From a virus: a stretch of DNA of 33,959 bases. Shown in pieces: positions 22,323-29,019 of this stretch. The DNA lies in IMG/VR virus record IMGVR_UViG_3300003690_000049, positions 1-33,959 of that record; one strand, 5' to 3'. A program made the position numbers and the translations under genes. Under the pieces are notes generated by a model. The model made no database searches. It was given only the letters and a program-made list of their open reading frames with translations, and was not told the DNA's origin. How positions within the stretch are numbered: position 1 is the first letter of the stretch; every line of letters starts with the position of its first letter.

Positions 22323-23591
22323 TTACCCCGCCACCCCTTGCCACCACTGGGGCTGGTCGCTGTTGTGATAAAACGACAATCTTGGTTCTGTCTCGGTCAG
22401 AAACACGCTAAAACCGCGCTCACATAGCCAGGTATGCCAGCGCTCCAACGCATCGAGAATCTGCCGCTCAGCGTAGGTATGAATGTAGGTACGGTCGAGC
22501 TTCGATAGCGCATGGTTCAGCAACAACTCACCGGCCAGATACTCGACCCCGAGGTCAGCCCACGTTGTACGGGCCAGCTTACGCAGGTCATGGGAATGCC
22601 ACCGCGCACCGCTGGCACTCACCACCAAATCAAACACGGCTGAACGGGATAGCGGCTTACCTTTCGATGCACCAGGGAACAGATACACTCCCCGGTAACC
22701 ATTGGCTTGCTGATAAGCGCGGTAACGGGTTAGCAGCGTCACGGCCATGGGCGTTAACGGCAGGCGGTGTTGTCGCTTTGATTTTGTGTTGTCGGTAGGG
22801 ATAGTCCAGGTGCGCGCTTCCAGATCGAATTGAGGCCACTTAGCTAAACGCGTCTCCCCTATGCGGGTGCCAAACAGCAGCATTAACAACAGCAGGAAAC
22901 ACCCCGGCGGCTCGCACGAACGCAAGGCGCGTATCACCTCGGGCACATCGGCAGCGGTTAGCGCCCCCGCCTTAGCCGGGGTTTTCGCGTCGATGAAATC
23001 ACCCACATTCACGCCTGCGAAGGGGTCAGTATCCAACAGGTTCAGCTTGCGGGCCTGCTTAAACGCGGCTTTGATCACACCAAAAATCAGGCGAACGTAC
23101 GCAACGGAATAATGCTCTTGCAGCGGCCACACCAAGCCACTGTCGATACACGCCGGGGTAATGCCTGCCAACGGCTGGGCACCGAACAGGGGCAATAGGT
23201 GCCGATTAACGGCGGTTTTGATCGATGATTTTCGAGTAGCGGATAACCGGCCATGAGACGCCGAACGGTCACGATACCAGCACAGCAGGTCGGCCACGGT
23301 TTCCCACGCATCGACGCCCACCGGCCCCGCCGGATCAAGCGCCAGCTTGGCCTCCAACTCAGGCAACCGCGCCAGCAGGGCGCGGGTCGTCAACTCCGGG
23401 TAATTGCCCACCCGATGCCAATGGCCACGCCCACCCGCGTAGCGCACCACGTACCAGCTGGCACGATCACGGCTCGCATGAAAGCGCACCCGCACCGGGT
23501 AGCGCGGGTCGCGCAACTGGAAAATATCAGGGTCAGGTAGGTGCCGCTTAATCGCAGCATCAGACAGGGTAACAGCGAGGGTTTTAGGCAT
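22323..23591 (-). CDS. int: Tyrosine-recombinase integrase
   Basis: 422 residues. N-terminal arm-binding DUF4102-like domain (about 5-95; DPRYPVRVRFHASRDRASWYVVRY, GNYPELTTRAL), SAM-like core-binding domain (100-190), and catalytic domain with R243 (FGTRIGE), Lys near 270, H334-D-L-R337, H360 (LLLNHAL) and nucleophile Y369 (DRTYIHTY). All catalytic residues are present. Integrates and, with an excisionase not found here, excises the phage. Placed in the middle of the phage map, between lysis and early genes. GGAG lies about 11 nt upstream of the ATG. Confidence 0.93.
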   Translation of the reverse strand: MPKTLAVTLSDAAIKRHLPDPDIFQLRDPRYPVRVRFHASRDRASWYVVRYAGGRGHWHRVGNYPELTTRALLARLPELEAKLALDPAGPVGVDAWETVADLLCWYRDRSASHGRLSATRKSSIKTAVNRHLLPLFGAQPLAGITPACIDSGLVWPLQEHYSVAYVRLIFGVIKAAFKQARKLNLLDTDPFAGVNVGDFIDAKTPAKAGALTAADVPEVIRALRSCEPPGCFLLLLMLLFGTRIGETRLAKWPQFDLEARTWTIPTDNTKSKRQHRLPLTPMAVTLLTRYRAYQQANGYRGVYLFPGASKGKPLSRSAVFDLVVSASGARWHSHDLRKLARTTWADLGVEYLAGELLLNHALSKLDRTYIHTYAERQILDALERWHTWLCERGFSVFLTETEPRLSFYHNSDQPQWWQGVAG

Positions 23592-23728
23592 TGGCTCAAA
23601 CTCCGAGACAGCAACGCCCCCGCCTGGGGGTCAATGCGCCGGGCTGAGCCGTTGCGTTATTGCGTTATATCACGCTAGCGTTATAGCGTTTTGAATTATT
23701 AACTTAAAGGCCGTCGTTTTCATCCATA
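23592..23728 (-). promoter_or_regulatory. Leader of int with degenerate boundary element
   Basis: Non-coding. On the minus strand it contains AACGCTATAACGCTAGC (from 23690) and ATAACGCAATAACGCAAC, a spread-out version of the 26-bp dispersed element, in the same orientation relative to transcription as the other copies. A CCCCC-AGGC-GGGGG hairpin near 23615 lies in the int leader. AGGAGG before a 7-codon frame (ATG at 23724) follows the upstream stop; a leader peptide is possible but unsupported. Confidence 0.4.
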
Positions 23729-24121
23729 CTAGCGACCTCCTGCGTCACGCTCCCGCGTGCGATCTTTCAACGCCTCTAGCGCACGCTCAATCCCCAGCAG
23801 CGCCTCAGCGTTATAGAGGTTCGCATGCGGCCCATCTTGAAAACGCTCAAGGCGGTCAGCACACACCGCCAGCAACGCTTCTATGCTCACACCGTTAGGC
23901 CCAACCTCCTGCGGGTTACCGTCCTGAAAGCTGATACACCCCAGCACCTGAGCACCACCGCTCATCATCTCACAGTCAGCGCCCACGCCAATGAGGTAAT
24001 GGTTTTGGGCACCACCTGGGGAGTACGGCCCGTGAGCAATCACCGCTTGGCCCATGTCACCCCGCCCGTTAGAGTTTACGGCATGCCCGGTCACTAACCG
24101 GGGCTGATCGAGATTAGGCAT
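23729..24121 (-). CDS. Small prophage protein, possible Acb2/Tad1-hairpin-type C-terminal domain
   Basis: 130 residues from ATG 24121, with a strong AGGAGG 7 nt upstream that decides the start. The middle holds ISFQDGNPQEVGPNGVSIEAL, and the C-terminal 50 residues are two helices (EALLAVCADRLERFQDGP, NAEALLGIERALEALKDRTRER). This FQxGP...NGV...EALLxxxxDRLxxFQ...ALxxLxxRTxxR pattern is common in small phage proteins, and I believe it corresponds to the helical hairpin domain named after Acb2 and Tad1, which sequester cyclic-nucleotide immune signals. That link is from memory and needs a profile search. Context: accessory slot between integrase and Q. Confidence 0.45.
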   Translation of the reverse strand: MPNLDQPRLVTGHAVNSNGRGDMGQAVIAHGPYSPGGAQNHYLIGVGADCEMMSGGAQVLGCISFQDGNPQEVGPNGVSIEALLAVCADRLERFQDGPHANLYNAEALLGIERALEALKDRTRERDAGGR

Positions 24122-24177
24122 TGCATGCCCTCCTACTGTCGGTTTTGAATAGCGCGCCAACGCTCATTGCCATTTGC

Positions 24178-24203
24178 TGCGTTATAGCGTGCTAGCGTTA
24201 TTT
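24178..24203 (-). repeat. Dispersed boundary element, copy 1
   Basis: On the minus strand AAATAACGCTAGCACGC followed by TATAACGCA. 25 of 26 bases match the copy at 30113-30138. Overlaps the stop codon of the 53-residue gene upstream and precedes the 130-residue gene. An AGCGT/ACGCT hairpin starts a few bases before it. Confidence 0.7.
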
Positions 24204-24359
24204 CACGCTCACCACTCGATGCGCCCCAAAGCGGGCGATAACGCTTGTTCTTGCTGCCTTCTTGGTCGTGCTGGCAGGCACCACCATAGAAAACGTTTTA
24301 GGCTCATTGCCTTCCAAAACGGTCACGCGGAACACGCGGTTAACCGCTATGGAAGTCAT
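24198..24359 (-). CDS. Small basic protein of unknown function
   Basis: 53 residues, MTSIAVNRVFRVTVLEGNE to VVSVK, beta-like and basic, Lys/Arg-rich in the second half. ATG at 24359 overlaps the stop of the Q-like gene (ATGA), the coupling seen throughout this operon, and its TAA lies inside the dispersed element. No family recognised. Confidence 0.6.
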   Translation of the reverse strand: MTSIAVNRVFRVTVLEGNEPKTFSMVVPASTTKKAARTSVIARFGAHRVVSVK

Positions 24360-24781
24360 AGCCCCAGCACCTGCTCAACGTGCCCACGCGCCCGCGCCAA
24401 CCGGCGGCGGTAGGTGGCCACACCCACGCCCAACGCGTGCGCCTTTTGCAGCTGGCCTATATTGCGATGGTCATAGCCACGGAGCTTGCGGCGGCTCACC
24501 ACCCGCGCCACGCCCGCGTTGTACTCCAGGCGCAGCACGTCGGCGGTCAACAGATCCTCACGCGCCAGCGATACCACCGCATACTCGATGCGCTCTTCGA
24601 GCGGGTACGACTCCGCGCCCATAGGGACCGACCCGCCCACGGTCGAACGGCTCACTACCCCGCCGTTATCGATCAACACGCCCAGCAGCGACGTACCCAG
24701 CGCAGCGCCGCCACCGTGCAGGCACCAGCGCGCCCAGCGCTCTAACAGATCATCCAGATCATTTGCCGCCCGACGCCCCAC
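24356..24781 (-). CDS. Q-like late antiterminator (putative)
   Basis: 141 residues from GTG 24781, with GGAGG 7 nt upstream. N-terminal DDLLERWARWCLHGGG is common in phage Q/ArpU-type regulators; the centre has an ERIEYAVVSLAREDLLTADVLRLEY helical stretch; C-terminal IGQLQKAHALGVGVATYRRRLARARGHVEQVL is a sigma70-region-4-like HTH. Position upstream of the late operon, and a terminator directly before holin, suit an antiterminator that lets RNA polymerase read through into lysis and morphogenesis genes. Not distinguished with certainty from a late transcription activator. Confidence 0.65.
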   Translation of the reverse strand: MGRRAANDLDDLLERWARWCLHGGGAALGTSLLGVLIDNGGVVSRSTVGGSVPMGAESYPLEERIEYAVVSLAREDLLTADVLRLEYNAGVARVVSRRKLRGYDHRNIGQLQKAHALGVGVATYRRRLARARGHVEQVLGL

Positions 24782-24783
24782 CG

Positions 24784-25116
24784 CTACGCCTCCACAATCG
24801 TCAGCGGGTACAGCTCCTCGACCTGCCGCTTTTTCAGCTTGTACATATCAGTGCGCACGCCTTTAACGTCGATCCACTCCACCGAGCCATCAGCGCGGAA
24901 CACCACAAAATCAACGATGTATTTCACCCCACCCGGTAGGGCGATAGGCACTTGCATCAGGAACATGGTCACGCGGTCGGCTTGCTGCTCGCTCAGCAGG
25001 TAAAGGTAGTAATTCGCCTCTTTTTTCGAGTCGAACGTATGGCCGTGAATGGTCACCTTCTTGTTGTTGTACTTAGCCGCATTGGGCGCACGGCGGCGCA
25101 TGTTATGCCGTTGCAT
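24784..25116 (-). CDS. DUF1064-type protein, PD-(D/E)XK nuclease-like
   Basis: 110 residues, basic. NKKVTIHGHTFDSKKEANYYLYL, then IVDFVVFRADGSVEWIDVKG: Glu in FDSKKE, Asp in YIVDF, Glu-x-x-Asp-x-Lys in VEWIDVKG form the PD-(D/E)XK signature of DUF1064 phage proteins, which are predicted Holliday-junction or flap nucleases. The last helix (MYKLKKRQVEELY) is basic. Overlaps the upstream gene by 14 bp within the early operon; role in phage recombination or replication is inferred. Confidence 0.75.
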   Translation of the reverse strand: MQRHNMRRRAPNAAKYNNKKVTIHGHTFDSKKEANYYLYLLSEQQADRVTMFLMQVPIALPGGVKYIVDFVVFRADGSVEWIDVKGVRTDMYKLKKRQVEELYPLTIVEA

Positions 25117-25339
25117 GACGCGCCCCCAGCCAATCGTTAAACCGCTCCACCAGCGCCAGGTATTCGCGCCCGGCCTGCTCGTTTCCGTCTAATTCACGGC
25201 GGCTCAGCACCCCACACGCCAGCCGCACCTCTGCCGCTGCCGTGGCGGCATCGGGCACAATGCGCCCGGTGGTAGCCGTGAGATAGTCACGAAATAGCGG
25301 GTTATTGCACAGCATCGCCGCGCCTTTTGCGTATCGCAT
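25103..25339 (-). CDS. Conserved-looking small phage protein
   Basis: 78 residues from ATG 25339 in the TGATG overlap with the upstream stop. AMLCNNPLFRDYL, AAAEVRLACGVLSRRELDGNEQA and LVERFNDWLGAR form a pattern (short helix, SR-x-ELD motif, aromatic C-terminal helix) that is frequent in replication or recombination clusters of gammaproteobacterial phages, usually without assigned function. Neighbour of a DUF1064 nuclease-like gene. Confidence 0.6.
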   Translation of the reverse strand: MRYAKGAAMLCNNPLFRDYLTATTGRIVPDAATAAAEVRLACGVLSRRELDGNEQAGREYLALVERFNDWLGARHATA

Positions 25340-25770
25340 CAAGCCACCCCATACAGGTTTAAAGCCTTCACAGCCTGCTCTATCGACTCGCCAAAGCGCT
25401 TGGTTCTAACGTACGTGTGAACGTTGTTATAAAGGCGGCGGTTTTCCTCGCTATGCCAGAACTTCGCCGGAACCTCTCGGCCCAAATCGCTCAGCTCAAA
25501 ATCATAAAAGCGCTCTAACGCCCGCCCTTTACCAAATAAGCCGTTATCAACGTCAACCGGGTAGCCGGTGCCATCCCACGGATGAACAGCCCTAACCGCC
25601 TTAGCGCCAGTGAAGCGAACGCCGCTATCGCCCTGCGCGCCGATGTAGCTAACGATGTCGCCTAACTGAACGTACGGCTCACGCCCCATTGAAAGCGCGG
25701 GTACGCTAACGCCAGACGCAAACGCCGCGCCTAGCAGCTGCAGGAAACGGCGGCGGGTCAGCTCAAACAT
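25339..25770 (-). CDS. Protein with twin-arginine (Tat) signal, unknown function
   Basis: 143 residues. N-terminus T5-R-R-R-F-L-Q followed by a hydrophobic stretch (LLGAAFASGVSVPAL) and a likely cleavage after ALS: a Tat signal peptide, rare among phage early genes. The mature part has an SH3-like start (VQLGDIVSYIGAQGDSGVRFTGAKAVRAV), DGTGYPVDVDNGLFGKGRALERFYDF and a basic helical end. It contains no obvious cofactor motif. Start overlaps upstream stop by one base. Could be exported to the periplasm, or the RR motif may be fortuitous and the segment a membrane anchor. Confidence 0.65.
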   Translation of the reverse strand: MFELTRRRFLQLLGAAFASGVSVPALSMGREPYVQLGDIVSYIGAQGDSGVRFTGAKAVRAVHPWDGTGYPVDVDNGLFGKGRALERFYDFELSDLGREVPAKFWHSEENRRLYNNVHTYVRTKRFGESIEQAVKALNLYGVA

Positions 25771-26180
25771 TACGCAACACCCCGCTTAGCCCACAGCTCA
25801 GACAGCGCCGCCTCACCATCGATAAAATGGCGGTGGCCGTCTTTGGTGGCGGTGGCCAGCAGATCCCCGCGCACAATGGGCACCTCGTCGCTGGGCACGC
25901 CTTCCACATGCACCACGTGACCGCCCAGTTTACGGATGCGGTCAGCCTCTACCCGATGCACCACGTGGGCCACCACCAAGCACTCCGCGCCCTTGGCCGG
26001 GGTCGCGCTAATCATCCCCTCCAGACGCTGCATGCGGCGGGCCACTTCGGCATGAGAGCCAAAGCGCTGCGCGGGCGCATCGGTATAGACCGACACGGTA
26101 CAAATCTGCGCATCACGCATTGCCCGCGCCACGCGCTCGCGTGCCGTCGCGTTAGCGCCAGCAATTCCAATCAATAGCAT
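25770..26180 (-). CDS. P-loop-like protein with degenerate Walker A (dNMP kinase-like?)
   Basis: 136 residues from ATG 26180; the frame extends upstream through the neighbour gene but that part is a shadow. MLLIGIAGANATARERVARAM resembles the P-loop of adenylate/deoxynucleotide kinases but lacks the Lys-Ser/Thr. Later strands ECLVVAHVVHRVEADRIRKLGGHVVHV and VPIVRGDLLATATKDGHRHFI match the order of phage deoxynucleotide-kinase-like proteins. Catalytic activity is doubtful without the Lys. Overlaps both neighbours slightly. Confidence 0.5.
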   Translation of the reverse strand: MLLIGIAGANATARERVARAMRDAQICTVSVYTDAPAQRFGSHAEVARRMQRLEGMISATPAKGAECLVVAHVVHRVEADRIRKLGGHVVHVEGVPSDEVPIVRGDLLATATKDGHRHFIDGEAALSELWAKRGVA

Positions 26181-26737
26181 TCGACGGCCTCTCTGAGTCG
26201 TTGGGCGCGGTGCGCCTGCAAAATGTCGTGCAACACGGTCACCTTGGCCGCATCGCCCTGACGTAACGCCGCCTCGACTGCCGCGCTCATATCCCCCACG
26301 GTCACGCGGGAAACGCACCAGCGGGCGAAATAGCGCAGGTTATCGGGGTGGTTCGCCACGTGGGGCGGGTAAGCCAGATCATTGATAAACCACGCCACCC
26401 ACTGCTCGGCGCGGTGATAAAGGGTGTCATCGGTGGGTGCCTGAGCAGGGTCTACGCGTTCGAGCGTCGGGCAATGCACCGTGAGTGATTCGTCATCGTC
26501 TTCAACGATCAACAGCCCCTGCTCCTGATAGAACGCCATAAACTCACGGGCGCTATCGTCGTCGGCCTGCATCAAATCGCCCCACGCCACATAGGTTTTT
26601 TGTACCGGCCCGGTAGCGGCGGCCAGGGTTTCCAGTACCAGCAAATAGCGGGCATAGCCAATCAACCCATATTCAGCAGCAATAGCGCTCACGCCCTCGC
26701 TGTGCGCCAGCCCGGCAGGGTGAACAAACGCGCTCAT
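26171..26737 (-). CDS. Replication-type protein (Lin1244/Lin1753-like N-terminus)
   Basis: 188 residues. The start FVHPAGLAHSEGVSAIAAEYGLIGYARYLLVLETLA fits the DUF4373 / Lin1244-Lin1753 winged-helix pattern found at the N-terminus of phage replication initiators and organisers. The remainder (EFMAFYQEQGLLIVEDDDESLTVHC; NHPDNLRYFARWCVSRVTVGD) lacks an ATPase motif. In the middle of the early operon; likely loads or organises the replisome. ATGA overlap with the gene before. Confidence 0.5.
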   Translation of the reverse strand: MSAFVHPAGLAHSEGVSAIAAEYGLIGYARYLLVLETLAAATGPVQKTYVAWGDLMQADDDSAREFMAFYQEQGLLIVEDDDESLTVHCPTLERVDPAQAPTDDTLYHRAEQWVAWFINDLAYPPHVANHPDNLRYFARWCVSRVTVGDMSAAVEAALRQGDAAKVTVLHDILQAHRAQRLREAVECY

Positions 26738-27600
26738 GCAGCACCCCGCGCAATTTCGTTATCAAAATGGCGCTCCCACTCAGGCACAGACAAACGCTTG
26801 CCGCTGATCGTCTTAGCAAACAAGCGCCCACCTTCGGCCCAGCTATCCCGCCGCCACATGCCTCTAGGGGCTTTACCGCCCTTGTTAAGAGGCTGGCCAG
26901 CGTCAAGCCAAGCCTTATGCTTGATGGTCGACATTTCCTCAAAGCGCGCTTCTATATCTGCTGCAACCCGCCAATCATCAGGGTGATTCAGATACATATC
27001 GCGTAGCTCTTCCTCACTCATATACGGGCAAAAAACGCAGCTACTCTTATGCACATCAGGCCAGCCCAAGTGCGCCAACAATCCCTCCAGGCGGTCTCGG
27101 GTCAGCCCCAAATCAATAAGCGGGTAACGGTATTCGGCTAGGTCGTCTTTAGGAGGAGTGAACCGCTTAGCGCGCTTACCCTCATTCGCTTCAATGCCAA
27201 TAAGCCAAACTGGGTGCGTAATACCTTCATCTTTCGCCCATGCGGCCAACACATCGCCTTTAAATTTCTTACTACAAACATGGGCACCACCGGGCATGAT
27301 CGGCACGATACCAAGACGATGACACCACTCAGCGATGCTTTCGCCCGCCTTGCGCGTGATCACCAGGCGATCACCCAGCGCCTGCTTAACTCGCTCAATG
27401 GTGCGATAGGTAACTGCAAACTCAGCACCAGGGTCACTAAACACTGCTTTATCAAACCTTGGCAGGGCTGCATCGAGGTTGGCGCGGCTTATGCCTAAGT
27501 ACGCAGCTGCTGCAGCCCGGTGCTGATCCATAGCTATCAGTGCGGTGCTATCCATACCGCCGCCGTAAGAAAGCAGCACTTGTTTAGCAACCCCACTCAC
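26734..27600 (-). CDS. PAPS-reductase-like / PP-loop ATP pyrophosphatase
   Basis: 288 residues from GTG 27600, with GAGGGGG just upstream and a GTGA overlap with the preceding stop. PP-loop S11-Y-G-G-G-M-D-S-T-A for ATP binding near the N-terminus. Cys residues in AHVCSKKFK and SSCVFCPYMSEEELRDMY (C..CxxC) could hold a Fe-S cluster as in sulfur-transfer relatives. Proteins of this group are common in phage early operons; their substrate is mostly unknown and may be a nucleotide or tRNA/DNA base. No DndA/D/E partners are visible, so DNA phosphorothioation is not indicated. Confidence 0.75.
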   Translation of the reverse strand: MSGVAKQVLLSYGGGMDSTALIAMDQHRAAAAAYLGISRANLDAALPRFDKAVFSDPGAEFAVTYRTIERVKQALGDRLVITRKAGESIAEWCHRLGIVPIMPGGAHVCSKKFKGDVLAAWAKDEGITHPVWLIGIEANEGKRAKRFTPPKDDLAEYRYPLIDLGLTRDRLEGLLAHLGWPDVHKSSCVFCPYMSEEELRDMYLNHPDDWRVAADIEARFEEMSTIKHKAWLDAGQPLNKGGKAPRGMWRRDSWAEGGRLFAKTISGKRLSVPEWERHFDNEIARGAA

Positions 27601-27833
27601 GCCGCCCCCTCACGCGCACTAATAGCGGCCACGTACGGGGCATATATCCCGTTGTAATCCAGTTTGCCCGCCGCTGTTTTCACGATGCGGCCAGCAGCTT
27701 TCGCGGTGGGGGCGCGGTCTAGGTAATACCAGCTACGCACCGTGCGGTATTTCTCGCCCAGCAGCGTAGCGGCTACATCCATCCCGCCCACATCATCAAT
27801 CCAGCGGCTCAAATCCACGGCTAGTACACTCAT
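27597..27833 (-). CDS. Cro/CII-like HTH regulator
   Basis: 78 residues from ATG 27833 (no clear ribosome site). RWIDDVGGMDVAATLLGEKYRTVRSWYYLDRAPTAKAAGRIV is a helix-turn-helix of the Cro/YdaS type: VAATLLG as helix 2, TVRSWYYLDRAP as recognition helix and turn. First gene of the leftward operon, divergent from the repressor gene, so it probably sets the lytic state by repressing the CI promoter and tuning its own. Confidence 0.65.
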   Translation of the reverse strand: MSVLAVDLSRWIDDVGGMDVAATLLGEKYRTVRSWYYLDRAPTAKAAGRIVKTAAGKLDYNGIYAPYVAAISAREGAA

Positions 27834-27996
27834 TGACACATATTGTGAACAAAACTAGCGCAATTTAACCGACCTAACAACGGTTTTTCATCGTCTCTGC
27901 CACAAAAAGTGTATTATTATTTAGATAACCGCTATCAAACTGTGGCGCAAACGCACACCCACAGACGGCAACCGCCGGGCAAAAAAGGGTTAAACC
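27834..27996. promoter_or_regulatory. Divergent immunity promoters/operators
   Basis: 163 bp between the Cro-like and CI-like genes. Leftward: TTGTTA, 17 bp, TAGTTT on the minus strand is a weak candidate. Rightward: TATTAT near 27912 in an AT-rich block. The half-site AAGTGTA (27907-27913) recurs in the operator cluster at 28705-28742. AACCG...CGGTT flanks a 9-bp spacer near 27867-27885. The CI gene has AAGGG about 7 nt before its ATG. Confidence 0.45.
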
Positions 27997-28629
27997 ATGC
28001 AAGAGAACATCACAGGCCAACGCCTACGCGAACTCAGAGCGCGGCGCGGCATGAAAGCCGTCGATTTAGCCAAAGCGCTAGGCATTCAGCGCACCCGCGT
28101 TAGCAACTGGGAAACCGGCATACGCAACCCCCAGCGTGAAGAGCTGGTAAAGCTGGCCAGCGTGCTAGATGTAAGCCCCGCCTACCTGATCGGCTGGATT
28201 AACGAAGAGATTTACTCCACCCACCAGCCCATAGAACGCAACAGCCTAACGCTCAACAACGGCGAAACCGTCACGCTAGAAAGCGCCACCAGCGCCCACG
28301 CCTATAGCGAGCAATTTCTAAACGCCCGCGACCTAAAGGCTCAGCAGCTCATGGCCCTAACGGTAGACGACGACGCCATGAACGACGTGATATGCAAAGG
28401 CGACACCGTGCTAGTGGATATGCAGCGCAAACGCAGCGGCGGGCGCGACCTCTTCGCCATGCTAGTGAACGGCAGTATATGGATGCGGTGGGTACGGCCT
28501 GAGCTAAACGGCACGTTTACCGTCAGCGCCGAAAACAGCACCCAATACCCCGACCAAACGCTAACCGAAAAGCAGCTAGAAGCACTTGATATTATTGGAA
28601 GAATCACACGAATAGAGCGCGACCGCTAA
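27997..28629 (+). CDS. CI-like repressor with inactivated S24 peptidase domain
   Basis: 210 residues. HTH_3 domain at 8-65 (LRELRARRGMKAVDLAKALG, IQRTRVSNWETGIRNPQREEL, VLDVSPAYLIGW). C-terminal LexA/CI-type domain at 115-205 (VDDDAMNDVICKGDTVLVD, ENSTQYPDQTL, IIGRITRI). In active S24 proteins the GDSM motif carries the nucleophilic Ser and the strand yvKrl carries the Lys; here these are Ala127 (DDDAM) and Arg164 (WMRW). No Ala-Gly cleavage pair is evident in the linker. The fold can still dimerise, but RecA-stimulated self-cleavage is not expected. Divergent from the Cro-like gene. Confidence 0.85.
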   Translation: MQENITGQRLRELRARRGMKAVDLAKALGIQRTRVSNWETGIRNPQREELVKLASVLDVSPAYLIGWINEEIYSTHQPIERNSLTLNNGETVTLESATSAHAYSEQFLNARDLKAQQLMALTVDDDAMNDVICKGDTVLVDMQRKRSGGRDLFAMLVNGSIWMRWVRPELNGTFTVSAENSTQYPDQTLTEKQLEALDIIGRITRIERDR

Positions 28630-28755
28630 CCCGCTAGCGGTAGCCAGCAACGCACCAGGGGGAAAATAAACCATCATTTTGTGACTTTTTGCATTGCTAG
28701 ATGCCACTTTAAGTGTACACTTTAACCATCAAGTGACCACTTCAAGGTTCCCATC
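28630..28755 (+). promoter_or_regulatory. Promoter with AAGTG-N2-CACTT operators for the rightward operon
   Basis: Two palindromes of the same form, AAGTGTACACTT (28711-28722) and AAGTGACCACTT (28731-28742), lie 20 bp apart, and CACTT-T-AAGTG (28705-28715) overlaps the first. TTGCTA (28694-28699), 16 bp, TACACT (28716-28721) is a candidate promoter whose -10 box lies inside the first operator. The arrangement indicates repression, possibly by CI or Cro. Confidence 0.6.
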
Positions 28756-29019
28756 ATGGCAAGCCAGACCCCCATCGCCGCCACCAGCGGCCTACCCTCG
28801 GTTACCGGCAAAGACCAAATCATCCTGCTTCTACGCCTGCCCCGCGCCCAAGCGGCAGGCATAGACGCGCTAGTACAACGCGGCCTAGACGAAGGCGAGC
28901 TACCCCCCGACCAACTCGAACACCTGGGCGTACTCACCGCCAACCTAGCCAACGACCTAGAACAGCTGGCCGCTTTTTTAGATGAAATCGGCGTCACCCA
29001 CGGTGGCCGCCGTGGCTAA
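28756..29019 (+). CDS. Small acidic helical protein, unknown function
   Basis: 87 residues, MASQTPIAATSGLP then LLLRLPRAQAAGIDALVQRGLDEGELPPDQLEHLGVLTANLANDLEQLAAFLDEIG. Mostly helical, acidic, without Cys. First gene of the rightward operon, directly behind the operator cluster, so it should be among the earliest or the lysogeny-repressed genes. No family recognised. Confidence 0.6.
   Translation: MASQTPIAATSGLPSVTGKDQIILLLRLPRAQAAGIDALVQRGLDEGELPPDQLEHLGVLTANLANDLEQLAAFLDEIGVTHGGRRG

Noticed and set aside
26734-27600. DNA phosphorothioation (Dnd) gene cluster
   Set aside because: Only one PP-loop protein is present; no DndB, D, E or cysteine desulfurase genes are near.
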